From JBBATK01 sp044228685 (GTDB lineage Bacteria > Bacteroidota > Ignavibacteria > Kapaibacteriales > NICIL-2): 64,000 nucleotides of DNA. The stretch spans positions 62,001 to 126,000 of the forward strand of contig JBGAUL010000005.1 in assembly GCA_044228685.1 (NCBI GenBank), written 5' to 3'. Both the position numbers and the translations under genes were made by a program. Under the pieces are notes generated by a model. That model searched no databases and had not been told where the DNA came from. It saw only the letters and a list, made by a program, of their open reading frames with translations. Positions 1 to 7,731 of the stretch are shown here, one piece after another (the stretch's first letter is position 1; each line of letters opens with the position of its first letter).

Positions 1-809
1 TCAATCCCATCATCCCGCAACTCTTCCTTCACAAAGCCGAAGTAGTGTTTGTTTCCGACAAAGGGTGCCACCTGCGCATCAAAGACAACGCGAACGGTGA
101 TCGGGGATTCGCTGGAGTATTGGTGATTGAGAAAATCCAGGATATTAAAATCGAGATGCGGCGCGAAACGGGTATCGCTGAGTTCGAGGTGCGTGACGCG
201 GTCGGTGCGGAAGTCGCGTATAGCCTCACGTAACTGACAGTAGGCAATGCAATGCCAATAGTTGCCATAGAACACCATTCCCAAAGGTTCGATGCGTCGG
301 TGAGAACTTGCGAGACCGGCGGTGCGGTACTCAATGTCAACACAACGTCGTTCAGCAATCGCTAACTGCATGTCGCTGAAGATGGTAGGTATCTGTAAAC
401 TCGGTTCCTGCGCTTGCTGTGGACGAAATACTGCCGTCGTGTTCTGAAGCAGATGAATTCGCTCTTTCAATTCTTCCGGAAGAATCGACAAAACCTTTGC
501 CACCGCACGAGCACTTTGTTGCGTTAGTTCCTTGTTGGCGGACATCTTGGAAAGAAACTCGGCTGCAATCACAATCGAAGATGCTTCTTCATTGCTGAAC
601 ATCACCGGTGGCAACGTATAACCCTTCACTAATGAATAACCAACGCCCGCCTCTGCCGCTATCGGAACGCCGGCATCACAGAGAGTATTGATGTCGCGAT
701 AGATCGTTCTTAAACTCACACCAAAATGCTCCGACAAATCCTGCGCCCGCAAAAGTCGTTTGGAGTGCAGCATTAAAACAATGGAAAGTAATCGGTCGAG
801 CTTGATCAT
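1..809 (-). CDS. WYL-domain transcriptional regulator (YafY/DeoR type), truncated by window edge
   Basis: The frame is open from an ATG at 807-809 to the left edge, so the C-terminus is missing. The first 55 or so residues (MIKLDRLLSIVLMLHSKRLL, then LSEHFGVSLRTIYRDI) form the winged helix-turn-helix typical of DeoR/YafY regulators, with SLRTIYRDINTL as recognition helix. A middle region leads to a WYL-like segment around residues 155-200 (VDIEYR, RIEPLGMVFYGNYWHCIAYC, REAIRDFRTDRV). Such proteins bind DNA and sense a ligand, often a nucleic acid or nucleotide, through the WYL fold, and repress or activate neighbouring genes. The target cannot be told, because the genes further left are not visible. 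The family assignment is firm; the function is inferred from the family. Confidence 0.85.
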   Translation of the reverse strand, partial: MIKLDRLLSIVLMLHSKRLLRAQDLSEHFGVSLRTIYRDINTLCDAGVPIAAEAGVGYSLVKGYTLPPVMFSNEEASSIVIAAEFLSKMSANKELTQQSARAVAKVLSILPEELKERIHLLQNTTAVFRPQQAQEPSLQIPTIFSDMQLAIAERRCVDIEYRTAGLASSHRRIEPLGMVFYGNYWHCIAYCQLREAIRDFRTDRVTHLELSDTRFAPHLDFNILDFLNHQYSSESPITVRVVFDAQVAPFVGNKHYFGFVKEELRDDGI

Positions 810-885
810 GAGGGATAATTGTTGAATGCAAAGTTATGCGCTGATGGATGTGTGGTGAAAGGGAAAGAGATGGGTGGGGGGGTAT

Positions 886-1036
886 GGGAGGCTAGCGCCT
901 ACGATACGTTGGTGTGCACGCGGGGTGCGGGAGGCGAGCGCCTCCCCTACGTGCGCGCGGGGTGTGGTTCTTGGTGTGTTTAATACCGATCGGCAAAGTG
1001 GGCGGGAGGCGGGCGCCTCCCCTACACGCCTCCCCT
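886..1036. repeat. Cluster of GGGAGGC...GCCTCCC palindromic repeats
   Basis: The gap 810-1123 is locally GC-rich and has no gene. It holds a degenerate copy (886-900) and two good copies (929-950 and 1004-1025) of a short palindrome, GGGAGGCG(A/G)GCGCCTCCC, each followed by CTAC. An extra half copy lies near 1028-1036. The sequence TGTGGTTCT, 963-971, recurs at 1075-1083, suggesting a duplicated unit. This resembles REP-like dispersed hairpins; mobilisation or a terminator role is only possible. Confidence 0.6.
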
Positions 1037-1123
1037 ACGTGGCATTGGTCACATCATTGCGCCGGCGCGCGGCTTGTGGTTCTGGGTTTTCGTCTTTAAT
1101 ACTGCCCGTCATAGCAATTCTCT

Positions 1124-2269
1124 TTATCCCTTCATCTCTGTCAGCATTTTGATAAAACGTGCATCATCTCGCAGTGGTGCAAAATCTTCGTCTGCTGCGA
1201 GGTGGGCGTGATCGTTGAAGCCTTTGGCGATTGCGGTGCTGAGTGTTTGGAGGGCTTGGTCGTGTTGTTCTAGGTTCATGTAGAGACAGGCTTTGTCGTA
1301 GTAGGCAAAGACTTCGTTTGGATGAAGGCTGATGCATTCATCGAGTGCATCGAGAGCTGCTTGTAGGTTGTTGGTGGCTCTGGCGACTTGATATTTCTCG
1401 GCCCAGGATTGTGGATGAGCTAGGATCTGCATTTCTTCATCGCTAAGAGTGAGCGAGGCTGCTTGAACGTTGGCAAGAATGTTCTCGCGTTTGGTTGATG
1501 CGGGAATTGGAATCACGACCGGTGATCGCTTGAGTAGCCAGGCCATTGCGATTGCGAAAACGGAGTCGTTGCGATTGAGGTGTGAGTGCAGCCATGAGTC
1601 GTAGTCGTGTAGACGACCCAAAGAGCGGTGACCTCCAAGTGGCGCATATGCGAGATAGCTGATGGAGTGTTCGGTGCAGTGATCGAGTACAGCCAATCTA
1701 TCGGGTGTTGTGCTGATGAAGTTGAGTGGATTTTGAACGCTTACTATTTCTACAATGCTCTGTGCCGTTTTGAGTTGTTCGAGTTTAAAGTTTGATACAC
1801 CGATCCAACGGATTTTTCCTTCGGCTTGCAGATCGCGAAGACAGCCAAGACTTTCTTCGAAAGGTGTTTTGGGATCGATGGTGTGGAATTGATAGAGTTC
1901 GATACAATCTGTCTGAAGAGCTTTGAGACTGCGCTCGCAGGCAGCTCGTAAGTGCTCCGGACGTCCGTCAGGAACCCAACGACCGGCTGGACGTGTGAAT
2001 CCGCCTTTGGTGGCAACGAGCACGCGATCACGTCGTCCATCGCTGAGTGCGCGCGCCAGAAGTTTCTCGCTGTGATTTGCGTCGTCGTCGTTGAGACAAT
2101 ATGAATCCGCTGTATCAATAAGCTCAATACCACATTCATCGACGGCGTATTGTATGAGCGCTATCGCATCGTTGTCTGGCATGCGGTGTGGAACTATCGA
2201 CAAGGACATCGATCCATATCCAACCTCGTTTAGCTTTCTTCCGGTTCTGCCTAGTTCTCTTTTGTTCAT
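1124..2269 (-). CDS. Aldo/keto reductase with C-terminal TPR
   Basis: An NAD(P)H-dependent oxidoreductase with a TIM-barrel of the aldo/keto reductase family. The catalytic tetrad is visible: D52 and Y57 (DTADSY), K88 (ATKGG) and H129 (QFHTID). The cofactor/loop motif GVSNF follows, and FAIAMAWLLKRSPVVIPIP is a typical family strand-helix. The last 80 or so residues (from AALDALDECISLHPN) are a tetratricopeptide tail ending in the DEDFAPLRDDARF motif common at the end of TPR groups, an uncommon addition to this enzyme. The ATG at 2267-2269 starts MNKRELGRTG, the normal family N-terminus; the frame is open for 58 codons upstream, but that extension does not look like family sequence. Cytoplasmic; substrate unknown. 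Confidence 0.88.
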   Translation of the reverse strand: MNKRELGRTGRKLNEVGYGSMSLSIVPHRMPDNDAIALIQYAVDECGIELIDTADSYCLNDDDANHSEKLLARALSDGRRDRVLVATKGGFTRPAGRWVPDGRPEHLRAACERSLKALQTDCIELYQFHTIDPKTPFEESLGCLRDLQAEGKIRWIGVSNFKLEQLKTAQSIVEIVSVQNPLNFISTTPDRLAVLDHCTEHSISYLAYAPLGGHRSLGRLHDYDSWLHSHLNRNDSVFAIAMAWLLKRSPVVIPIPASTKRENILANVQAASLTLSDEEMQILAHPQSWAEKYQVARATNNLQAALDALDECISLHPNEVFAYYDKACLYMNLEQHDQALQTLSTAIAKGFNDHAHLAADEDFAPLRDDARFIKMLTEMKG

Positions 2270-2632
2270 TGTGTACTGATGTAATGAATGATTATTCAAA
2301 GTAGCTGAAATATGTTCCACTGCATAGAAGTCTAGAGATTTTCCTATGCGAAGCGGTACATAGGTTAAAGACACGACAGCTGCTAAATGCGTGACACATA
2401 TACTCCTTAACCTGATCTTCAGCTCAGCAGAAAGACTCTGCACTCAGCATCTTGCAGGCTTCCTTCAGAATGCAATGAATTTGTAGTCTGGTGGGCAAAG
2501 CAGATTACATCGGCAACAATGTGCTGCTCGTTTACTCTCGAGTAGAGCTCATGCGGTAACAACACGTTTTAAGCAATAATTCAATTGTGATTGTTACAGG
2601 TGCGAGTAAATTGGACACCATCAATCTAATCG
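2270..2632. other. Divergent intergenic region
   Basis: This 363-bp region lies between the minus-strand aldo/keto reductase and the plus-strand VOC gene and should hold both promoters. No convincing promoter box, repeat or RNA gene was seen. Confidence 0.4.
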
Positions 2633-3007
2633 ATGAAGATGGCCACATTCCTTGGAAGTTCGTTTGTTCTCGCGCTTCGTGATTTGCAGCCAACAAGCGA
2701 AGTGCTTAGGCAGTACTTGCAGCTTGAGGTATATCCGAGTCCGCCGGGCTGGTCAGTCCTCGGTTGTAGCGCCTTTGTCATTTGGATGGGCGAATGTCCG
2801 GACGCCATCCCCATGTCACAATGCCCTGATCATTCTTTCTTCGCCTACCTCGTCGTTGATGACGTGCAAGAAGTCTTCGATCGATTTGCCGGCAGCAGCG
2901 GAATCGTCGAACGAACATTGACGAATAATTACGGAACGAAGATGAGAGAGTTTTCGATCGTGTTGCCTGAGGGACATCGCATGAGCATTGGACAAAGAAT
3001 TGGCTGA
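2633..3007 (+). CDS. VOC superfamily protein (glyoxalase/bleomycin-resistance-like)
   Basis: This 124-aa protein has the size and pattern of a single-polypeptide vicinal oxygen chelate domain: an opening beta strand (FVLALRDLQPTSEVLRQYL), a GWSVLGCSAFVIWMGE strand, then the second module FFAYLVVDDVQEVFDRF and the terminal REFSIVLPEGHRMSIGQ. VOC proteins act as metal-dependent isomerases or dioxygenases or bind antibiotics. The canonical terminal metal Glu is plausibly the E of LPEGH, but other ligands are not clear, so catalysis is uncertain. The start at 2633 gives MKMATF; the ATG two codons later is possible. It precedes a YjbR gene by 131 bp on the same strand. Confidence 0.72.
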   Translation: MKMATFLGSSFVLALRDLQPTSEVLRQYLQLEVYPSPPGWSVLGCSAFVIWMGECPDAIPMSQCPDHSFFAYLVVDDVQEVFDRFAGSSGIVERTLTNNYGTKMREFSIVLPEGHRMSIGQRIG

Positions 3008-3138
3008 GTTTATAAAGTCTTAAGTAGTCTATGCCGCTCCCGGCAGGAGTCGTGATGCGACGCAATTCATTATTAAGAATACAACTCTTCTATACGCTTC
3101 GTCGCACACGCGGTGAATCACCGATATAAACATGTAGC

Positions 3139-3462
3139 ATGCTAACACTGGAAGAAGCTCGGTCCTTTGCTTTAAGTCTAGACGACGTTGTCGAACAACC
3201 TCATTTTGAAAAGAGCTCGTTTCGGATCAAGAACAAGATCTTCCTCACTCTCGACGCCGAACGCAATCGCGCGTGCGTGATGTTGGATCCGGTGCAGCAA
3301 TCAGTATTTGTCTTGCATGACCCGCAGACCATCTATGCAGTACCCAACTCATGGGGAGCTGCCGGTGCAACTTTTGTGGAGCTTGGGAAGGTTCGCAAAA
3401 CAGTATTCCGCGATGCAGTACGCACTGCGTATAAACTGAAATCTGCGCCTAAGAGAAAATAG
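3139..3462 (+). CDS. MmcQ/YjbR family DNA-binding-fold protein
   Basis: A 107-aa protein with the whole MmcQ/YjbR (DUF419) pattern: TLEEARSFALSLDDVVEQPH, then KSSFRIKNKIFLTL, a conserved mid-strand CVMLDPVQQSVFVL, and the GAAGATFVELGKV segment. The fold is of the double-wing CyaY-like type and the family is often called DNA-binding, but no reaction is known. Length is normal (about 110-120 aa). The ATG at 3139 is the natural start. It ends 120 bp before a hairpin terminator shared with the convergent gene downstream. Confidence 0.85.
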   Translation: MLTLEEARSFALSLDDVVEQPHFEKSSFRIKNKIFLTLDAERNRACVMLDPVQQSVFVLHDPQTIYAVPNSWGAAGATFVELGKVRKTVFRDAVRTAYKLKSAPKRK

Positions 3463-3582
3463 ACGTAGAAGTGTTCGGTGCTAACAACTAGTCGTCTTGT
3501 GTCGAGAGTTGACAATCTCTTCGTTACGCGGTTGGAACTAATAGCTACGGATTTGAAACGCCACTGCGCATAAAGACAGAGA

Positions 3583-3609
3583 GTAGAGACACAGTGACTG
3601 TATCTCTAC
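3583..3609. terminator. Bidirectional hairpin between convergent genes
   Basis: GTAGAGACACAG-TGA-CTGTATCTCTAC forms a 12-bp stem with one mismatch and a 3-nt loop. It lies midway between the stop at 3462 (plus) and the stop at 3653 (minus). A short T-containing stretch follows on the plus strand, so it is probably an intrinsic terminator for one or both genes. Confidence 0.6.
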
Positions 3610-3652
3610 CCTCTTTAGTAAACGAGTATTCACTTCAAGTATTAACGTCAAC

Positions 3653-4684
3653 TCAATGCACAACGCAGAGCACACTTTGCCACATTTGTGAGTTCATGCG
3701 AACTCGCAGGAAGTACACATTGCTTGGCAATGAGGAAATGTCAAAGCGAAGGAAGGAATTTGAGTGAGCGTCCATGCTCATGATGAGTTCACCGGTTTGA
3801 CTGTAGAGATCGACTCTTTCGATGTAGTCGGTTGGTTCTGAGCCAGCAACAGTGACGATGTCCTGAGCCGGATTCGGCATCATAGTGAGATTGTAACCGA
3901 AATCAGCAATCGGCACATCGCTCCCAACGTTTGACACATAATCGGCTGAGGTGTAGCGTGTACCAAAGCCTCCAAGCGAGACCCCACCGATCGTGAGCAA
4001 TGAGCCTCCGTTGAAGTTTGGTGAGAAGTGAGAGTATCTCAGCATCGTGACCGTGTATTTCTTCGTCGTGTCGGAAAGCTCAGCCATCGTGTATTGCGCA
4101 ACACTTGCAACGCGTGCAACATCCGTGTACACAATGTTGTGCGGCAGTTTGAGCGTTCCAAATCCGTCGACATATGAGCTGTCGCGAGCACTGTAGATGA
4201 TATTCGACTCACCTGTGACGCGACCTGCATAATTATCGACAACGCTTGATTGATATGCCCTCGGGAAGGTTGTCACAATGCGTGTATTCGTCATTAAATC
4301 CGTATCGCTTGAACTAGCCGTCCCAAAAGCCTCAAGCTTTGAGTTGCTGAGGAAGAAGTAGGTATAGGTGATAGCACCTTGTTCTGAACGCACTGCAACG
4401 TTTGCATCACTGAACAGATTGTGATAGGGCGTTGACGATGCATCGAGATATTGCTCGGTATAGACTGAGCCGGAATCAGTGAGAGTGCTGTAGTCCCAGA
4501 CTTTATTAGCGCCTGCAGCGCCTATCACAATGCCACTCGAGCGTGCGTTTTGATGACCAATGACTTGACCGATTTGTGGAACACAGGAGCGGGTAATTAC
4601 CGGACCGTCGGCCCACACACTTTGCGTTAAGGCACCGAAGAATACGGTCAAGAATATGAATGAAATAGTAATGCGAGTTTTCAT
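3653..4684 (-). CDS. Secreted protein with T9SS type A-like C-terminal sorting domain
   Basis: This 343-aa protein starts with a clear Sec signal peptide (MKTRITISFIFLTVFFGA, cut near SVWA-DG). The last 80 residues (from MMPNPAQDIVTV through VDLYSQTGELIMS, FDISSLPSNVYFLRV) match the Por/T9SS type A sorting domain that directs export across the outer membrane. The middle has no recognised domain but is rich in Ser, Thr and Tyr as in beta-rich surface proteins. The ATG at 4682-4684 is chosen because GGAGG lies 6 nt upstream; an in-frame ATG 4 codons earlier would contain that ribosome site. Role unknown. Confidence 0.85.
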   Translation of the reverse strand: MKTRITISFIFLTVFFGALTQSVWADGPVITRSCVPQIGQVIGHQNARSSGIVIGAAGANKVWDYSTLTDSGSVYTEQYLDASSTPYHNLFSDANVAVRSEQGAITYTYFFLSNSKLEAFGTASSSDTDLMTNTRIVTTFPRAYQSSVVDNYAGRVTGESNIIYSARDSSYVDGFGTLKLPHNIVYTDVARVASVAQYTMAELSDTTKKYTVTMLRYSHFSPNFNGGSLLTIGGVSLGGFGTRYTSADYVSNVGSDVPIADFGYNLTMMPNPAQDIVTVAGSEPTDYIERVDLYSQTGELIMSMDAHSNSFLRFDISSLPSNVYFLRVRMNSQMWQSVLCVVH

Positions 4685-5051
4685 AGATACCTCCATAGAG
4701 TTGAATATTCAATTCGCCAATCGGTCTGATTTGCTCCTTAGATGTTAATGTTGTTTAAGTCTCTAAGTCGAAAGCTCAATCAGGCATTCGAATTTCACAT
4801 GTTGGGCAGGTATAGAACATGATCGTCATTATTTCTAGAGATGATGTTGGTCATCTATGTTGGAAGCAAAGAAGCGCACGCCTGTATGCAACGCACAAAT
4901 CCACTTGCATTTTGCTGTGAATCAGACGGTTCAGTCAGAGATTCGCGACCAAGAGCATCGTCCAAAGTCAATCACCCTGCTTGACGACTCGCGCGCGCAG
5001 AGCTTCACGCATTGTAGATTTGCTCGCTATTGTCATTGATACTCTCGACTA
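4685..5051. other. Divergent intergenic region
   Basis: This 367-bp region separates the minus-strand T9SS cargo gene from the plus-strand outer-membrane pair. An open frame at 4857-5039 has no coding-like features. No repeat or RNA was recognised. Confidence 0.35.
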
Positions 5052-5534
5052 GTGTCCATAAAACTCTTCATAGCTGCGCTCGTTTTGCTAAGCGGTACTC
5101 TATCGCAAGGTCTCTACGCTCAGGACAGTAGTGCGACACATACCATGTATCTTGATCTGGGAGGATCAGCAGGTGCTTATTCCATCAACTACCAAGAGCA
5201 CCTTATTGGAAACGCTTGGTGGGAGTTTCAATGGAGTGTGGGTCTGAGTTGCTTTCCTATCGATAAAAACAACGGTATAGTTCTTGTTATTCCAACGCTG
5301 CTACACCTGGATATCGGACAAGACCCCAGCAAGCTCGAGTTTGGCTTTGGTCAAGCTCTCAGCGTCACAACGAAGGGTTCAGGTTTCTCAATGCTAACGC
5401 CTTTCGTTGGATATCGCTACCACAATCCTCAAAGTCGGTGGATGTATCGCGTCACTTACACACCCATCGTTTCCTATCTACTCCAGTTCCAGTATCAGCA
5501 CTGGATGGGCTTAAGCGTGGGGTATGTGTGGTAA
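5052..5534 (+). CDS. Small outer-membrane beta-barrel-like protein
   Basis: A 160-aa protein starting at GTG (5052-5054) with a good signal peptide (MSIKLFIAALVLLSGTLSQG, cleavage after LYA-Q). The mature part alternates polar and aromatic/hydrophobic residues (YLDLGGSAGAYSINYQ, WWEFQWSVGLSCF, FLSYLLQF-like strands) and ends GLSVGYVW, a terminal aromatic as in outer-membrane barrels. This suggests an 8-stranded barrel; no specific family was recognised. The stop codon overlaps the proposed GTG start of the next gene by 7 bp, so the two are probably translated together. Confidence 0.7.
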   Translation: MSIKLFIAALVLLSGTLSQGLYAQDSSATHTMYLDLGGSAGAYSINYQEHLIGNAWWEFQWSVGLSCFPIDKNNGIVLVIPTLLHLDIGQDPSKLEFGFGQALSVTTKGSGFSMLTPFVGYRYHNPQSRWMYRVTYTPIVSYLLQFQYQHWMGLSVGYVW

Positions 5535-6316
5535 AGAAAGCTCTTCATTATAACGCCATATTGATTGTGTCTATCACCGCATTGCTTCTGAAAAGTTGCA
5601 GCTATCCTTTGGATGCTCGAGGAGGAAGTGAATATGTAGATGATTTCGAGACTGTATATCAAGCCGATAGTCTGTTTGCTGCAGACAAATCACGCTGGAC
5701 TTATACTCAACAAACTCTTCAAGCAAATCGCATCGACATTGACTCAAGCATTGTGCATGGATCAAAGCATAGTGTGCGTTTCATTGCAGCGCGCTCAGCA
5801 GAACAACTTTCCAAGTGCTCGATCTCGAAATCAAACATGTACTTCGCTGCAGGTGATGTGGTGGAGTTTTCGGCGTGGTATTACTTGGTTGGCACTCAGG
5901 CTCTTCCCTATTTGTTTCTCGTCGACATGGAGGAAAACGTCGCGGTTGGTGCCGGACCCGGCATCCGCATCGCGCTTGACGCCGACGGACGTTCGCTTGA
6001 AATCGAGCGAGGCAAGATGCTTGCTTCAACCCTTCATCAAAGCGGCATCGCACGGGTCCTTCCTCGAGATCAATGGGTGAATATTCGCTATCAAATCAAA
6101 CTCTCGCAGAGTAGCGCCGGAAGCATACGCTTGTGGCAAAACAATGAGCTGCTTATCGAAGCTGAGAATATCCAGACAATGCCGCACGACATACTCTACT
6201 TTATTCAAGGCACCAAAGGCGTGTACAACAGCATAGAAGTTGGTATCACCGCAAACTCCAATCAGGGTGATTGTGTGTTGTATATGGATGACGTTCGAGT
6301 GCGGAAGATTGAGTGA
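5528..6316 (+). CDS. Lipoprotein with concanavalin-like (polysaccharide lyase-type) fold
   Basis: About 262 aa from a GTG at 5528, which overlaps the end of the upstream barrel gene. The N-terminus MVKKALHYNAILIVSITALL is a lipoprotein signal with a lipobox ending LLKSC (Cys24). The rest reads as a jelly-roll/LamG-like domain: DDFETVYQADSLF, VVEFSAWYYLVG, PGIRIALDADGRSLEIERGK, PRDQWVNIRYQIKLS, SIRLWQNNELLI, GDCVLYMDDVRVRK. The pattern resembles heparin-lyase or PL20-type concanavalin folds, which bind or cleave polysaccharides, but catalytic residues cannot be assigned. An upstream ATG at 5438 lies inside the previous gene and would abolish the signal peptide. Confidence 0.7.
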   Translation: MVKKALHYNAILIVSITALLLKSCSYPLDARGGSEYVDDFETVYQADSLFAADKSRWTYTQQTLQANRIDIDSSIVHGSKHSVRFIAARSAEQLSKCSISKSNMYFAAGDVVEFSAWYYLVGTQALPYLFLVDMEENVAVGAGPGIRIALDADGRSLEIERGKMLASTLHQSGIARVLPRDQWVNIRYQIKLSQSSAGSIRLWQNNELLIEAENIQTMPHDILYFIQGTKGVYNSIEVGITANSNQGDCVLYMDDVRVRKIE

Positions 6317-6426
6317 GAGAACGTTGTCGGCGCGCTACAGTGTTGCACCCTGGACCGTCACACACATCCAATGCAAGACGCGTGAACTTATAGAGTCAAG
6401 ACTGACCCACCATTTTGCCATTGTGT

Positions 6427-7629
6427 TTAGAAATTGAATTGAGCTTGCAATCTCAAGTAATTGCCCTTCTGATTGTTGGCAACATTTGCGGCGTCTGAAT
6501 TATTGCGCTCGCTCATGACGTAGGCGGCGGTGAGTTCAAAGGCAGATGACTGTTGCCATTCAAGACCAAATTCCAACTCCTTCATATCACAATAACGAGC
6601 ATCGAGTTCGAGCTTTTTGCCTCCTTGGTAGGCTTGAGCTCGTGTGTAGAAGACGAAGGGCATTTGCATCATTGTCCATTTGTAGGACACCGTGACAAAG
6701 CCTCCGACCACCGTGCCGCCGACGATTTTGTTTCGTGCAATCGTGTCAGCTGGGTCTTTGGCTACAAATCGCGGACCGTGTCCCCAATTATACTCAGCGA
6801 GTATGCCGAATGGTTGTGGTGCTAATGCAAATGACACTGCTGTGCGCTCATCCAAGTACTCTGAGGATTTAATAACACCAAAGGTCGTTGATGGAAGAAC
6901 GAATTTTCCATGATAGGCCTGAACACCTAACTCAAGGATTTGTCCACTGAACTGCAGAGGATACGAGACTCGTGCAACGAAGTGCAAAGAGTTATTTGCT
7001 TCTGCTTTGTTTGACGATTGTCCGTTGTACATGCCAATTCCAACAACGCCATAGTCTCCAGTACCTTTTAGTCCTTTGGCATTCATGTCGTTGTACAGTT
7101 TGCGAATATCAGCCGGTGCCCAGTATGCCATGACACCGAGATCGCGCTCGTTTGGAACAGCGCTATTGAGCGCATCGGCTCTGTCTAGAGGAAGTCGGTT
7201 TTGACTTGATTGCAGATTCTCATAACCAAAAGGAACTTTGCTCTGACCTAGGCGAATGCGAAACTCTCGTGCGCTATCGAGGCTGACATCAAAATAGGCG
7301 TCGCGAATTTGGAAGTAATTCAAATCACCCGCTGATGCTGCGAAGTCAGGTTGAATATATATGAACACGTTGTCGGTGATCTGGCCGCTCAATATCAACC
7401 GAGCGCGGCGCACGAAAAGTCCACCGTTCTCGCCAATCGATCGATCGCATTGTTCGCACTTCAATTTGTCGTTGGTTTCCAAGAGTCTGTTGTAGCGTAG
7501 CTGCAAATAGCCTCGCAGAGATAGTTTATCATACCACTTTCTCTCACTCGACTTTTCACTGGATTGCGCTTGAGACGCAGTTGTCAGAAGAACTATCAGA
7601 CTGAGAGCAAACAAAGAACGAAGTATCAT
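6427..7629 (-). CDS. Phosphate-selective porin O/P family protein
   Basis: A 400-aa outer-membrane porin with signal peptide MILRSLFALSLIVLLTTASQ, cut before QSS. It then shows the family hallmark of strands with charged pore residues: LRGYLQLRYNR, FVRRARLILSGQITDNVFIY, FQIRDAYFDVSL, EFRIRLGQSKVPFGYE and the ERDLGVMAYW segment. It ends with LRLQAQFNF, a C-terminal Phe as expected for BAM-dependent barrels. Length is normal for this family. Members form trimeric anion channels for phosphate or polyphosphate; selectivity here is not established. A CxxC pair (CEQCDR) near residue 60 is unusual for a porin. It converges with the lipoprotein gene ending at 6316. Confidence 0.88.
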   Translation of the reverse strand: MILRSLFALSLIVLLTTASQAQSSEKSSERKWYDKLSLRGYLQLRYNRLLETNDKLKCEQCDRSIGENGGLFVRRARLILSGQITDNVFIYIQPDFAASAGDLNYFQIRDAYFDVSLDSAREFRIRLGQSKVPFGYENLQSSQNRLPLDRADALNSAVPNERDLGVMAYWAPADIRKLYNDMNAKGLKGTGDYGVVGIGMYNGQSSNKAEANNSLHFVARVSYPLQFSGQILELGVQAYHGKFVLPSTTFGVIKSSEYLDERTAVSFALAPQPFGILAEYNWGHGPRFVAKDPADTIARNKIVGGTVVGGFVTVSYKWTMMQMPFVFYTRAQAYQGGKKLELDARYCDMKELEFGLEWQQSSAFELTAAYVMSERNNSDAANVANNQKGNYLRLQAQFNF

Positions 7630-7731
7630 TGGCAGAGTTTATAGTGAAGTCTCAAACATAGGGATTGTGAGAAATTGGCACAACCCAAAGTGGTCAAATC
7701 TGATTCAACAGGACCAAATCTCAGGTCTACC

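Noticed and set aside
29..358. 109-codon minus-strand frame at the left edge
   Set aside because: It overlaps the WYL regulator in another frame; the regulator frame has clear HTH and WYL motifs and this one has none.
874..1152. 92-codon plus frame in the GC-rich gap
   Set aside because: It is produced by the palindromic repeats, and its product is repetitive Arg/Ala/Ser-rich sequence without family resemblance.
6401..6422. Solo IS21-type box (TGACCCACCATTTTGCC)
   Set aside because: A single short box without a partner repeat or transposase; could be chance.
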